A stretch of 64,000 nucleotides of DNA from Candidatus Melainabacteria bacterium (GCA_017307165.1 JAFKGK010000008.1:62001-126000); one strand, 5' to 3'. Counted from the first letter of the stretch, positions 35,421 through 45,279 are shown. Translations and numbers: made by a program. The notes: generated by a model not told the origin, from the sequence alone.

Positions 35421-36746
35421 TTGAAAACGACAGAGAAACTCCTCATCGGCCTCGCCCTCACAATCATGTGGGTGCCAAATGTCGTCTACATGCTCTATTA
35501 CACCCAATGGCTCCAATCAGACCATCACATGGCCACATCCATGCGCAAGAGATCGGTTGTCTTTGCTGATGGCTTCAAGGTCTACAACTGTGCTCTCATG
35601 GCCCGCGAAGGCATGGGCATCAAGACCTGGGAGCCCAAATCCCAGCACGACCACATCCGCGCCTACCTGCTCAAGGATAAACCGCCCGACGAACCCTATA
35701 TAGATGAGATGCAAGGCAGTTCGGAGTATACGCCCCAATACGTCACTCTGATGATCCCTCTCACATATTTGTATTTTCATCAGATCCTGCTTTTTATACT
35801 CTTTCCTCTGTCATTTGCCCTCGTCATCGGCACCAGCCTCCTCCTCGGACGCCGTTCCATAGGCGGCAACAGCAGCCACTGGATCGGATTTTTTGCCGTG
35901 CTTTTCGCGACAGGCCCAGCCTGGTTTAACTTTTTTATGGCTCAGACCGGAGCTGTTATGGGCGGCCTGCTAGGTATCTTTTTGATGGCCTGGCTGCGCA
36001 AGGGACGAGGGTCCGCGCTTGTTGCCGGCACTACCATGGCCATAATGGGCATACTTAAACCTCACCACCTTGTCGTGCCTCTCATCATGTGCCTCGCCGC
36101 ACGCCGCTGGTCGACACTCTGCATACTAGCCGCCGCCCTCGCCATCCTCACCATACCCGCTGCACTCATCATGGGCATCGACACCTTGCTCCAATATCCA
36201 GCGGCACTCTGGCACATATTGCATTCCTATGACACGACTCTCAACCGCATCATGAATCAAAATGCCACAGTCAGCCTGCAATCACCTTTTTACTATGCAG
36301 TCGGCGCACCTGCCACAAGATTTATTATGCCCATCGTCACCATTTTCGGTGGCATCTACGTCTACCGCCTCTGGCGCAAAGTCCTCGCTAAAGCAGATGC
36401 AACCATCGACCAGGGGATCGCTCCTATCTATGCACATGCCTGGGCTGCTTCCCTCATCATTTCACTCATTTGCAGCACCCACGGGCAAATCTATGACCTC
36501 ATGCAGATTTCTACAGCCTGGGCTATGACTCTACCTGTACTAGCACCCAGCCGGATAGCGGCGCTGCCATCTCGTCTTGACCGCTGGTGGGCGATACTTT
36601 TTATCACTTTTCCATTTTTTACATGGGCCACTTTGCTATGCAACACTGTCTATACCGGCATGATCTGGCTCCCGGTTTTTAGTGCCATGGGCGTCATCGC
36701 CACCTTGCAGACCAACAAAATGCTCCACGACAAGGGTGCAGCATGA
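35421..36746 (+). CDS. GT87-like membrane glycosyltransferase
   Basis: A 441-residue, multi-helix membrane protein of the GT87/DUF2029 pattern, with the first loop reading VVFADGFKVYNCALMAREGMG (Asp-Gly-Phe...Tyr) and SEYTPQYVTLMIPLTYLYFH before the second helix. It is first of a tightly packed plus-strand operon of four large membrane proteins. The apparent start codon is TTG; no strong ribosome binding site is visible. The next gene overlaps by four bases. It resembles the genes at 22362 and 36743, evidence of a local paralog family. Confidence 0.65.
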   Translation: MKTTEKLLIGLALTIMWVPNVVYMLYYTQWLQSDHHMATSMRKRSVVFADGFKVYNCALMAREGMGIKTWEPKSQHDHIRAYLLKDKPPDEPYIDEMQGSSEYTPQYVTLMIPLTYLYFHQILLFILFPLSFALVIGTSLLLGRRSIGGNSSHWIGFFAVLFATGPAWFNFFMAQTGAVMGGLLGIFLMAWLRKGRGSALVAGTTMAIMGILKPHHLVVPLIMCLAARRWSTLCILAAALAILTIPAALIMGIDTLLQYPAALWHILHSYDTTLNRIMNQNATVSLQSPFYYAVGAPATRFIMPIVTIFGGIYVYRLWRKVLAKADATIDQGIAPIYAHAWAASLIISLICSTHGQIYDLMQISTAWAMTLPVLAPSRIAALPSRLDRWWAILFITFPFFTWATLLCNTVYTGMIWLPVFSAMGVIATLQTNKMLHDKGAA

Positions 36747-38056
36747 AAATGCTGGCTCGGATAATGACATTACTATTGGTGCTCGCCCTCTACGTACCGC
36801 ACCTGGCCTTTGCCAGTAGCGCTATAGAGAGATGGCGGAGCGACTGCACCAAGTATGGCTACGTGCGCCAGTTGCCGACAGACTATGCCGATTTTTTTAA
36901 GTGCTACACGCTTGCGGACATGGCCGCCAATCATTTTGGCCCATCCCTCTACATCCCGGCCGATCAGCAAGACCACATGCGTCACTTGCTAGACCGTGCC
37001 AACGCCTCGGGGCATCCTCGCTATCTTGGCCCATTGCTCGGAGTCGGCGAATACTCCCCGGCCACTATCACCGCTTGCCTCTGGCTCCCCCTCATAGGCT
37101 TTGCCCCTGCCGTCTCGATCTGGCTTGCACTGTCCGCCCTCCTATTGTTTATCACCATCCAAAAATTGCTCAGCAGCAACAAAGACCTCACTCGCTTTGA
37201 TCGACTGCTTTTTTGGCTCATTTACTGCGGCTCGTGGCCTGTGTGGTTCAATTTTTACCTCGGCCAATCTGCCGCCATGCTTACAGCTGTTTTTGCCGCC
37301 TCCTTTTTTCTTTTGGCTTTTCGATCCACCAAAAACCCATCATCCATGCGTCTCCAGGCCACACTGACGGCCCTGGCATTTCTCATCAAACCCCACCACT
37401 CTTTCACCCTCATGGCCATCCAGGCCGGCCGCAGGCAGGGCTTCGCCTTTGTCGGCTCGCTGGGGCTCATCGGCATTTTTTTTATTGCCGCCATCATCTA
37501 TCTCGGCTGGCCCACAATCTCCGCTTATCCGCACCTACTCAAAAATATCCTGGACGCCTACGACAAAGGACAATTGTTTTACGACCGCTCAACCATTATC
37601 TCGATCGAATCAATCTCGCCACACATCCCACGCATTGCGCTCGCCGCCACCAATCTTATCGGCCTAGCCAGCATATTTTGGCTCTGGCGCAAAACGGTCG
37701 ATCTGCCCGACAAGATCAGACACCAGACTCTCGGCCCCGCCCTTGTCTGCACGCTGCTTACGGCCATCGTCTCCAGCAGCCATGCGCTCGGCTATGACCT
37801 CATGATCCTCGGACCAGCCATGGCGCTTGCACTCAAAGCCCTGGACCCGGTGCGTGTGTTTGCTTTGCGAGGTTTTGATCGCACACTCGCCTTGTGGTTT
37901 ATCGGACTGTCTCCCCTTAGTTGGCTCGCCAATCTCGCCGGAGGGTGGATAGGACTTTTACCCGGTCAAATATTATTTCCTTATTTGACGATCGGCATCG
38001 TTATTTGCGGGTATCAAGTGTATAAGGCAGTAAAGTCGGCACGGAGCGAGGCTTGA
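36743..38056 (+). CDS. GT87-like membrane glycosyltransferase
   Basis: A 437-residue membrane protein paralogous to the one before it: PTDYADFFKCYTLADMAANH and VGEYSPATITACLWLPLIGF occupy the same positions. It has about ten hydrophobic helices. The N-terminal helix could be read as a signal peptide (ALYVPHLAFASS) but is more likely the first membrane segment. The ATGA overlaps with the previous and next genes suggest one polycistronic message. Substrate unknown. Confidence 0.65.
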   Translation: MKMLARIMTLLLVLALYVPHLAFASSAIERWRSDCTKYGYVRQLPTDYADFFKCYTLADMAANHFGPSLYIPADQQDHMRHLLDRANASGHPRYLGPLLGVGEYSPATITACLWLPLIGFAPAVSIWLALSALLLFITIQKLLSSNKDLTRFDRLLFWLIYCGSWPVWFNFYLGQSAAMLTAVFAASFFLLAFRSTKNPSSMRLQATLTALAFLIKPHHSFTLMAIQAGRRQGFAFVGSLGLIGIFFIAAIIYLGWPTISAYPHLLKNILDAYDKGQLFYDRSTIISIESISPHIPRIALAATNLIGLASIFWLWRKTVDLPDKIRHQTLGPALVCTLLTAIVSSSHALGYDLMILGPAMALALKALDPVRVFALRGFDRTLALWFIGLSPLSWLANLAGGWIGLLPGQILFPYLTIGIVICGYQVYKAVKSARSEA

Positions 38057-39618
38057 GCGATAAAGCACCTATCGGTCGGATATTGGTGGCGCTGTATTTA
38101 ATAGTGCCTTTTTTGTATGGCAGCTGCATCTCCGGGCTTGTACTGCGAGAGCCAGACATTTGTTTCTTGCTGGCCATGGGCAGGGAGATATCGCAAAGCG
38201 GCATCCCAGCGACCGACCCCTTTCTCTTTGCTGCCGCTCCCCAGGCCGATATGCCTGGACTCTCATACGTCGTCTATCAATGGCTCTTTGAGCTAGTCCT
38301 CTATCAGATCTACAACGTCTTTTCCGCGCCAGGCATCCTAGTCTTTGCGGCCATCCTCCAATCATGGGCCTTTGGGCTTGCCCCCTACCGTTTCTTTGAC
38401 CGCCTCGGCATCAGAGGCGCTCTGCCCCTCTTTTTTTGCGCCGCCATCCTTTTTGGCTCTTTCAGCCATCTCTGCATCAGACCAGAGATCGTCAGCCAAT
38501 TTTTTTGTGCCATCGAGATAGAGCTACTCCTCGCTTACATGCTCTCAAGATCCAGCGCAAAGACCACCACCGATTGGCGTCTCATCGGCATCCTGACGAT
38601 AGTTTCCAATATCTGGGCCAACAGCCACTGCCTCTTTCCACTCGCCCCTGCCCTCTGCCTCATAGCCCTCATCGCCTGCACCATTGCCTGGCGCAAACTA
38701 GACAACACGCTACTCACCGCCCTGGCCTCCATCACCATCGCCACCATGGCCACGCCTTATGGCATCAAGCTCTGGACTTTTTTGCCATCTCTATTTTTTA
38801 ATCCCATCAACACCACCATCAACGAACTCGCACCAATAAACTGGGGACACGTCGCATCGCCGGTCTACACGCCATTTTTTGCTCTGGTGATCCTTTGTGC
38901 ATTTTATGCGGCAAAGGGATTTTTGACTTTATATAGAGAGCATAAAATCGCAGGATTAGTTCGCATCTCGCCCGAATGGTGGTTTGCGCTCGCCATGGCC
39001 ATACCTGCCGTAACGATGACCCTCAAAAGCAATCGCTCCGTATCACTTGCCCTCATCATGATGGCCGCATCGCTCGCGGTTTTTATGCGCGGCGCCAGCC
39101 GCCAGGGAGAAAAAGAGGGAGGCGAGGGGAATTTTTGGGTCACTATATTTGGTGCGCGCAAAACATTTACCAATACCATCTGGATAACCCTTACCGCCCT
39201 GGGGGCCCTTATGATGACTCGCGTCATCCCACCGACCATTCCTCAGGGCAGCGCAGCATTTGAACCACCACTAAAGGCAGTGGCATACCTTGACGAGCAC
39301 CTGCACACAGGTGCTGATAGCGAGCACATCTTTAACACTCCGCACTTTGGCAATGTACTGATCTGGCAATCAAAAAAACGCCCGCAGATCTATTTTGACT
39401 CGCGATATTTTCTTTTTGATATGCCATTTAGACTGCGCTTTTGGCGCATCATCAACTGTAAACAAAACTGGCAAGCAGAGTTTTACAAACCTCAACTCGA
39501 CTTTAAATATGTTTTTATCGAGCCCAAAGATCCGCTCGCCATGGCTCTCTTCAAAGACAGCAACTGGCGCAGAGTATACGCGGACGACCTTGCCGTCATT
39601 TTTTACAAGGTGCAATAA
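38053..39618 (+). CDS. Large membrane protein, probable glycosyltransferase
   Basis: A 521-residue protein with about eleven hydrophobic helices and a soluble C-terminal domain (about 400-521). The first loop, REPDICFLLAMGREISQSG then ATDPFLF, resembles the acidic loop of GT-C enzymes; I cannot name the family. The C-terminal domain contains LDEHLHTGADSEHIFNTPHFG and DSRYFLFDMPFRL. It starts at TTG within the end of the preceding gene and ends three bases before the next start, so it belongs to the same operon. Confidence 0.6.
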   Translation: MSDKAPIGRILVALYLIVPFLYGSCISGLVLREPDICFLLAMGREISQSGIPATDPFLFAAAPQADMPGLSYVVYQWLFELVLYQIYNVFSAPGILVFAAILQSWAFGLAPYRFFDRLGIRGALPLFFCAAILFGSFSHLCIRPEIVSQFFCAIEIELLLAYMLSRSSAKTTTDWRLIGILTIVSNIWANSHCLFPLAPALCLIALIACTIAWRKLDNTLLTALASITIATMATPYGIKLWTFLPSLFFNPINTTINELAPINWGHVASPVYTPFFALVILCAFYAAKGFLTLYREHKIAGLVRISPEWWFALAMAIPAVTMTLKSNRSVSLALIMMAASLAVFMRGASRQGEKEGGEGNFWVTIFGARKTFTNTIWITLTALGALMMTRVIPPTIPQGSAAFEPPLKAVAYLDEHLHTGADSEHIFNTPHFGNVLIWQSKKRPQIYFDSRYFLFDMPFRLRFWRIINCKQNWQAEFYKPQLDFKYVFIEPKDPLAMALFKDSNWRRVYADDLAVIFYKVQ

Positions 39619-39621
39619 ATC

Positions 39622-40857
39622 ATGGCATTTAACTCCATCTCAAAGATCGTCCAAGATCACCTGTATACACCACCCGGCTACACTGCCTGGATTGCACGCC
39701 TCACTGGCCTAGTCAGCATCCCCATCAGCATGGTCGTTTGGTGGTACACGCACGCGGGCTGCGGAGGCCCTTATCCCGGACCATTCAACGTACCTACCTG
39801 GTGGGTGGGCAATCGACCGCTCGATTTGCCTCTACCGCCCGAGCCGGTCAACATCTTGATTTTTGCCATCTTTAACATCTTTGCCATTACCATGGTCCTA
39901 AATAGGCATCGGCCTTTCATGCCACTCCTGATGAGCCTGGCACTCGCCTACTATTGTTCTCGCGACTATCTCATAGCGTCATGGCACTGGATACTACTTG
40001 ATTTTATTTTTCTCTTTGCGCTCGGACTCGCTACGCCCGGCCGCAAGAGCCCCACGAGACGCATCATCCAGATCGCCATCGTCGGCTGCTATCTCTTTGG
40101 TGTGCTGCACCGCGCACTCTATCCTGATTTTTTGTCGGGACTGACATTTAAACAATTTTTTGCTGATGGCTTTGCCTGCAACGACTGGTGCAAATCGACC
40201 GTGATGCAAATCGCCTCTGGCCTACCAGATGCAGCCTGGCAGGCCATGGCATTGATCACACTAGTCGGCGAGGTCTGCATCGGCCTCGGTCTCTGCATTA
40301 AACGCACACGCATGATGGCTGTCATCCTTGGACTGATCTTGCACCTGGGCATCACGGTAGTAATGGAGCCATTGCTGCTGCTCTTTACCATCGATATGTT
40401 TGTCGGCTATCTTGCATTTTTTGATGGCACAGGCGATGGGGCTGCAGAGATGCCCAAGCCAGGGCTTGCAACCAATCTGCGCACGATAGCAGCCCTAGCA
40501 ATGATCACACTGGAGATCGCCATGCCTCTGCGCATCTACTGGCCAAATGAGGAAACTCGCGATTGCCGGACTCTCACATTGTTTGCGCGGGCACCCTGGT
40601 CTTTTGGCATGTTTATCCTCAGGCAAGAGGCCATCGCCGTACATTGCTATGTAGACGGCAAACCAGTGCCGGTGCCTGGTGGCGAGGAAGGCAAAAATCG
40701 ATTTAGCAATCTCGCGACCGACAATGAAATGAAAACTGCTGCGAGATATTTGTTGTCACTGCACCCAGAAGCAAAAAATGCGCGGGTAGAAACGGTGGTG
40801 GTGATCAATGGTGAGCGCACTCTGCGCAAGGCGACGGTGGCAGTGAGGGGGAAATAA
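39622..40857 (+). CDS. HTTM-like membrane protein
   Basis: A 411-residue protein with multiple transmembrane helices that resemble the HTTM domain (horizontally transferred transmembrane, related to vitamin K-dependent gamma-carboxylase): LIASWHWILLDFIFLFAL, GCYLFGVLHRALYPD and LGLILHLGITVVMEPLLLLF, including conserved-looking histidines. The last 100 residues are soluble. The assignment is by pattern only and a distant DoxX relation is possible. The gene follows its neighbour by three bases, and its TAA overlaps the ATG of the VOC gene. Confidence 0.55.
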   Translation: MAFNSISKIVQDHLYTPPGYTAWIARLTGLVSIPISMVVWWYTHAGCGGPYPGPFNVPTWWVGNRPLDLPLPPEPVNILIFAIFNIFAITMVLNRHRPFMPLLMSLALAYYCSRDYLIASWHWILLDFIFLFALGLATPGRKSPTRRIIQIAIVGCYLFGVLHRALYPDFLSGLTFKQFFADGFACNDWCKSTVMQIASGLPDAAWQAMALITLVGEVCIGLGLCIKRTRMMAVILGLILHLGITVVMEPLLLLFTIDMFVGYLAFFDGTGDGAAEMPKPGLATNLRTIAALAMITLEIAMPLRIYWPNEETRDCRTLTLFARAPWSFGMFILRQEAIAVHCYVDGKPVPVPGGEEGKNRFSNLATDNEMKTAARYLLSLHPEAKNARVETVVVINGERTLRKATVAVRGK

Positions 40858-41264
40858 TGGAAATCGGAAAAGTCAAGGCTGTTAAAATCTGGGCAAATCT
40901 TGGTGTCGATGATCTTGAGAGGACCTTTGACTTTTATACCGGTCTAGGATTTGAATCCAATATGTCACGACCGTCAGACGCCCTGACCAGTCTGCGTTTT
41001 GGCAAGGACGGCTTTGTCATCAATTTTTTTAAAAAAGATAAATTGAAATGGGCGATGAATGGCGATATAGCAAATCTAGGTCAAGGCAACGAGGTGATGT
41101 TTTCGCTGTCTGCTGAAACGAAAGAAGAAATCGCAGCCTGGGCAGACCAGGCCGAAAGGCTTGGAGGCAGGGTTTTTAGGCCAGCAAGCTATGATGAAGA
41201 TGGCTATTATTACTGTGGTTTTGCCGATCCCGATGGGCACATGTTTAATGTGCTGTTGATGTAA
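40857..41264 (+). CDS. VOC-family (glyoxalase/bleomycin-resistance fold) protein
   Basis: A 135-residue protein with the paired beta-alpha-beta-beta-beta modules of the vicinal-oxygen-chelate superfamily: WANLGVDDLERTFDFYTGLG at the start and the closing FADPDGHMFNVLLM strand. Typical lactoylglutathione-lyase metal ligands cannot all be placed, so the specific reaction is unknown. It is cytoplasmic and begins at the last base of the preceding stop codon (TAATG), making it the fifth gene of the operon. Confidence 0.82.
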   Translation: MEIGKVKAVKIWANLGVDDLERTFDFYTGLGFESNMSRPSDALTSLRFGKDGFVINFFKKDKLKWAMNGDIANLGQGNEVMFSLSAETKEEIAAWADQAERLGGRVFRPASYDEDGYYYCGFADPDGHMFNVLLM

Positions 41265-41300
41265 GCTGGCACTAGAACTACTTCCAGGTAATCATAGATA

Positions 41301-41813
41301 ATGCGGATGCCCATTTTCAAAACTTTTGTCATTTCAGCCATTACGACTTTTTGCATCCCAAGCACTCTGGCAAATCCGCCCAACTATGGAGTGGCGGTAC
41401 AGCTTAACCCAGCAGCCACCAAAGCTGAACTTGCCTTGAAACGATGGCTATATACATTTGGGCATCATGTGCTTCAAAATTTAATTATTTCACCTAGTCC
41501 AGAGATATCTTCAGGCGTACGCTTTCATACCTCCAAATACGCACTCCAACAACTACAACAACAAATCATATGTTCTTTGACGTTAAGCAAAGAGGCTCTG
41601 GCCGACGAGAATTGGATTTTGAAGCCAACAAATCTAAAAATCGTCAGGTCCTCAGGCAATGAGATCGATGATATCAAAGCAAGCTCAGCCATTCGTCAAG
41701 CATTTCCAATCGAACTGCCGCCCAATTCATTACCATTTAAGCGCAACATTCTGATTTCTTTTACTCCTGCGTCAAATGTCATCAGTATAAGCTTGTCGGC
41801 TAATGGACTCTAG
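41301..41813 (+). CDS. Secreted protein, possible TonB C-terminal-like fold
   Basis: A 170-residue protein with a signal peptide (about residues 1-24, ending TLANPP). The second half, VRSSGNEIDDIKASSAIRQA followed by FPIELPPNSLPFKRNILISF, resembles the TonB/TolA C-terminal domain in which an alpha-helix leads to two strands. There is no membrane anchor or proline-rich linker after cleavage, so it is not a classical TonB. It ends 46 bases before the convergent hypB stop codon. Confidence 0.55.
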   Translation: MRMPIFKTFVISAITTFCIPSTLANPPNYGVAVQLNPAATKAELALKRWLYTFGHHVLQNLIISPSPEISSGVRFHTSKYALQQLQQQIICSLTLSKEALADENWILKPTNLKIVRSSGNEIDDIKASSAIRQAFPIELPPNSLPFKRNILISFTPASNVISISLSANGL

Positions 41814-41858
41814 GGCAAAGGCTTCACAGCAAGACACCCGTGATCCCGTACTAGAGCC

Positions 41859-42695
41859 TTACTTTGATCTATCGATTAACCAATCGCACCAGGCATCCAT
41901 GCCGACCTGCATTTGCGCTGAAAGGCAAAATATCCTCAGCGCTGGATTGACTCTCAAAGCGTTTTCCTTACATTTTTCAAGATCAAATTTTAGATAAGGC
42001 AGGAGATCTATTTTATTGATGATAAGAGCGGTTGCAGCTCGAAACATGTGGGGATACTTTAAAGGTTTATCTTCTCCCTCAGTTACTGAGAGCATTGCCA
42101 CTTTGGCTGCTTCGCCAAGATCAAAAAGCGCGGGACAAACAAGATTCCCGACATTTTCAATAAAAACAATCGAGCCCTGCTCTGGATCTACTTTTTTTAT
42201 TGCTACAGCAACCGAGTCTGCTTCTAGATGGCAACCGCTGCCCGTATTTATCTGCACGACTTTGACTCCGGTAGCTCTTATGCGTTGGGCATCATTTTCA
42301 GTCTCCTGATCCCCTTCGATGACAGCAATGGCTTTTTTCGCGGACAGGCTTCTTATGGTCTCTTCTAGAAGACTGGTTTTCCCAGATCCAGGTGAGCTGA
42401 CCAGATTGATAGCCAATACCTTTCTACCTGCAAAAAATCCACGGTTTTCTGCAGCGATCAGGTTATTCTTGGCGAGGATATCTTCTTCCAATTTCAAGAT
42501 GGAGCGAGTAGCTGTATGTCCATGGTCGTGGTCGTGGTCGTGGTCGTGCACATGATCATGGTCATGCACGTGGCTATGAGCATGACTATGTGTAATCTCT
42601 CCATGCGAGTGATCATGTGTATGCTCGTGCAGATGCTGATGGACACCATCAATTCTCGGTGTAGCATCGTCCGAACAACCGCAGGTAGTACACAT
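41859..42695 (-). CDS. hypB: Hydrogenase nickel-insertion GTPase HypB
   Basis: A 278-residue SIMIBI-class GTPase that delivers nickel to the hydrogenase large subunit with HypA. It starts MCTTCGC (the CxxCxC nickel motif), followed by a histidine-rich stretch of some 20 His between residues 19 and 60 that can store nickel, then the G domain with Walker A SSPGSGKT (100-107), VIEGDQETENDA and NKIDLLPY. The ATG at 42695 overlaps the hypA stop codon by one base and has GGAGG at 42703-42707; this rules out a longer upstream start. It is the last gene of the hyp operon. Confidence 0.97.
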   Translation of the reverse strand: MCTTCGCSDDATPRIDGVHQHLHEHTHDHSHGEITHSHAHSHVHDHDHVHDHDHDHDHGHTATRSILKLEEDILAKNNLIAAENRGFFAGRKVLAINLVSSPGSGKTSLLEETIRSLSAKKAIAVIEGDQETENDAQRIRATGVKVVQINTGSGCHLEADSVAVAIKKVDPEQGSIVFIENVGNLVCPALFDLGEAAKVAMLSVTEGEDKPLKYPHMFRAATALIINKIDLLPYLKFDLEKCKENALRVNPALRIFCLSAQMQVGMDAWCDWLIDRSK

Positions 42696-43024
42696 TATTC
42701 GACCTCCATTTCTTTGATTTTCATTTCCTGACCGGTGATACATTCAAATTGTCTCGAACCGCATGGACACTGAGCATTTACTAAATCTAGAGAAAAGTCT
42801 TGATGGCAACTGTGGCAACGACCAATCGGCCAAATTTCAGTTATTTCTAGTTTTGCTCCTGATAGACAAGTATCTTTGGCGCAGACATCGAAACAAAAAC
42901 GAATACTTTCAGGCACTATCGCAGAGAGTTTACCGATCTCCAGCTGCACCCGCACTACTTTTCGCCCCTTCGCTCTTTCGTTTACTATAGCGACAATATT
43001 TTTGGTGATACTTAATTCGTGCAT
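42695..43024 (-). CDS. hypA: Hydrogenase nickel-insertion protein HypA
   Basis: A 109-residue nickel/zinc metallochaperone. The N-terminal MHELSI carries the His-Glu nickel site, and the zinc site has CHSC followed 13 residues later by CPCGS. The length is typical. It is translationally coupled to hypB (TAATG) and lies one base after hypE. Confidence 0.97.
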   Translation of the reverse strand: MHELSITKNIVAIVNERAKGRKVVRVQLEIGKLSAIVPESIRFCFDVCAKDTCLSGAKLEITEIWPIGRCHSCHQDFSLDLVNAQCPCGSRQFECITGQEMKIKEMEVE

Positions 43025-43025
43025 T

Positions 43026-44063
43026 TCAACAGATCCTTGGCAGTTGATCGCCGGTCAGCAGATCTATCATCTTCTCTCCGCCAAATATAGTTTTCATGGT
43101 CACCTGTGGAGATTCAGCAGCTATTACCTCGCCAATAATGGCAGCTTGATCGAAGCCCTGTTGTTTCATGGCATCAAGGACAACGCCAGCGGACTGCGCT
43201 GCCACAACTGCGACTATCTTGCCTTCATTGGCTAAATAGAGCGGATCGAGTCCGAGAATTTCGCATATGCCCCTAGTTTCGTCTTTGATTGGCAATGCAT
43301 TTTCATATAGTCGGATTCCGACTCTGCTAGCTTCTGCAAACTCATTTAAGACAGTCGCCACACCGCCCCTGGTGGCATCGCGCAAGCAATGTATTTCGCT
43401 AGAAGCAACCAGCATCGACTGTATCAAGTGGTTGAGAGGACGGCAGTCTGATTGTATGCTTGTCTCGAGTGCCAGATCCTGCCTACTCGCTACTATCGAA
43501 GCACCATGATCGCCAATAGTGCCATTGATTATGATTGAGTCGCCGACTTTGGCTGCTCCAACGCTGATCTCTACGCCAAAAGGTATCAGTCCAATGCCAG
43601 CTGTATTGATAAAAAGCTTGTCAGCAGCGCCTTTTTCCACCACTTTGGTGTCGCCAGTTACTATTGCTACACCTGCCTCTCTTGCAGTTTCATACATAGA
43701 GGCGACAATCTTTCGTAGATCATCTAAAGCAAATCCTTCTTCGATTATCAAGCTGCAGCTCAGGTAAAGTGGTTTAGCCCCACCGACACTAAGATCGTTG
43801 ACAGTGCCCGCCACAGCCAACCGACCTATATCACCACCTGAAAAAAAGAGAGGAAAGATGACATATGAGTCGGTTGTAAAGGCAAGCTTACCTCCTTGCA
43901 TATTGTCATGCTTGAGGATTTCTGAAAGATCGATGCGCGCCTGGTCCTCTAATGGAGCAGAAAATTTGCCTGCAAATTGGCCGACGAGATACTCTTCGAT
44001 GAGATCTTTCATCGCTTTTCCGCCGGCTCCATGAGCCATAGTTATTGTTTTGCCTTTGTTCAT
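43026..44063 (-). CDS. hypE: Hydrogenase maturation protein HypE
   Basis: A 345-residue PurM-like enzyme that dehydrates the carbamoyl group on its C-terminal cysteine to a thiocyanate, supplying the cyanide ligands of the active-site iron. The AIR-synthase signature is seen in MAHGAGGKAMKDLI and DATRGGVATVLNEFA, and the chain ends in PRIC, the catalytic cysteine in its conserved place. It lies four bases after hypD. Confidence 0.97.
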   Translation of the reverse strand: MNKGKTITMAHGAGGKAMKDLIEEYLVGQFAGKFSAPLEDQARIDLSEILKHDNMQGGKLAFTTDSYVIFPLFFSGGDIGRLAVAGTVNDLSVGGAKPLYLSCSLIIEEGFALDDLRKIVASMYETAREAGVAIVTGDTKVVEKGAADKLFINTAGIGLIPFGVEISVGAAKVGDSIIINGTIGDHGASIVASRQDLALETSIQSDCRPLNHLIQSMLVASSEIHCLRDATRGGVATVLNEFAEASRVGIRLYENALPIKDETRGICEILGLDPLYLANEGKIVAVVAAQSAGVVLDAMKQQGFDQAAIIGEVIAAESPQVTMKTIFGGEKMIDLLTGDQLPRIC

Positions 44064-44067
44064 TTGC

Positions 44068-45219
44068 TTACTTGCTTGGCCTTGCTTCTTGCCGCTTATC
44101 TAAAAGCTCTTTGGTATTACCAAACGAATAATATGCCGCACATGCTCCTTCAGATGAAACCATAAGAGCGCCGAGCGGATTTTGTGGGGTGCACGGTGCA
44201 CCAAACACTTTACACTGCCAGGGCTTTATCTCTCCTTTCAGCACTTCGCCACACTGACACTCATGGGGATCGTCTACCTTAAGATTAGGTACCGCAAATT
44301 TTCTCTCCGCATCAAATGCTGCATATTCTTCAGTGATCTTGACTCCTGACTTGTCGATCTCTCCCAGTCCTCGCCAGTCAAACTTTTCTCTCAGTTCAAA
44401 TACTTTTTGCATGGCCATCAGTCCAGGTATATTGCCAGCCTTTTGCACCACACGCGCATATTGATTTTCCAAACAGGGTTTGCCGGATTGCAATTGCACA
44501 AGCAGCATATGCAAAGACTGCAAAATATCCAATGGCTCAAACCCGGTAATCACCATCGGTTTTTTATAGCGCTCGGCAATTGTGGCAAAGGGCTTCTCGC
44601 CCACAACCATGCTAACGTGACCGGGCACCACAAAGCCATCTATGTTGAAGGTCGGCGAATCCAGCAGAGACTCGAGGATGGGCACTGTAGTGATATGGTT
44701 GCAAAACAAAGAAAAATTGGAAATATTTCCCTCCGCGGCTTGCAGCACGGTGAGAGCGGTACTGGGCATAGTCGTCTCAAAACCCAGGGCAAAAAATATC
44801 ACTTCTCTATCGGGATTTTTTTTAGCCAGGTTGAGCGCATCAAGAGGAGAATAAACCATCCTGATATCGGCACCATCCGCTTTGGCTTGCAAGAGACTCT
44901 TTTGCGATCCTGGCACACGCATGGCGTCGCCAAATGTAGTAAAGATAACCTCTGGTCGCTCGGCCAGTGCTACACAGTCATCAACACGGCCCATGGGCAG
45001 CACACATACCGGACAGCCTGGCCCGTGTATCAATTCGACCGACTTGCTAAGCCTCTGCTCCAAACCAAAACGAAAAATTGCATGAGTGTGGCCACCGCAA
45101 AACTCCATTATGTGCACAGCCCTAGCGAGCTTGTCGCTTAGAGGCGCCGCCAGATTGTCGATCGCTTTAAAGAGCGCTTCGGCCTTTTCCGGTTGTCTAA
45201 ATTCGTCGACGTACTTCAT
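44068..45219 (-). CDS. hypD: Hydrogenase maturation protein HypD
   Basis: A 383-residue [4Fe-4S] protein that, with HypC, assembles the Fe(CN)2CO unit. Family motifs are IMEFCGGHTHAIFRFG, HGPGCPVCVLPMGR (about residues 66-79), FALGFETTMPSTA and the C-terminal cysteine set ECQCGEVLKGEIKPWQCKVF that binds the cluster. It follows hypC by 60 bases, the largest gap in the operon. Confidence 0.97.
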   Translation of the reverse strand: MKYVDEFRQPEKAEALFKAIDNLAAPLSDKLARAVHIMEFCGGHTHAIFRFGLEQRLSKSVELIHGPGCPVCVLPMGRVDDCVALAERPEVIFTTFGDAMRVPGSQKSLLQAKADGADIRMVYSPLDALNLAKKNPDREVIFFALGFETTMPSTALTVLQAAEGNISNFSLFCNHITTVPILESLLDSPTFNIDGFVVPGHVSMVVGEKPFATIAERYKKPMVITGFEPLDILQSLHMLLVQLQSGKPCLENQYARVVQKAGNIPGLMAMQKVFELREKFDWRGLGEIDKSGVKITEEYAAFDAERKFAVPNLKVDDPHECQCGEVLKGEIKPWQCKVFGAPCTPQNPLGALMVSSEGACAAYYSFGNTKELLDKRQEARPSK

Positions 45220-45279
45220 GATATTTGCGCACCCTTGTTGGCTGGCAGAGCTGGGGTCGTTTTACATTGGTCAGTATTT

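Noticed and set aside
41803..41997. A 64-codon frame running into the end of hypB.
   Set aside because: It overlaps two better-supported genes and has no ribosome binding site.
44407..45141. A 244-codon plus-strand frame opposite hypD.
   Set aside because: hypD is highly conserved over the same bases; the opposite frame is an artefact.
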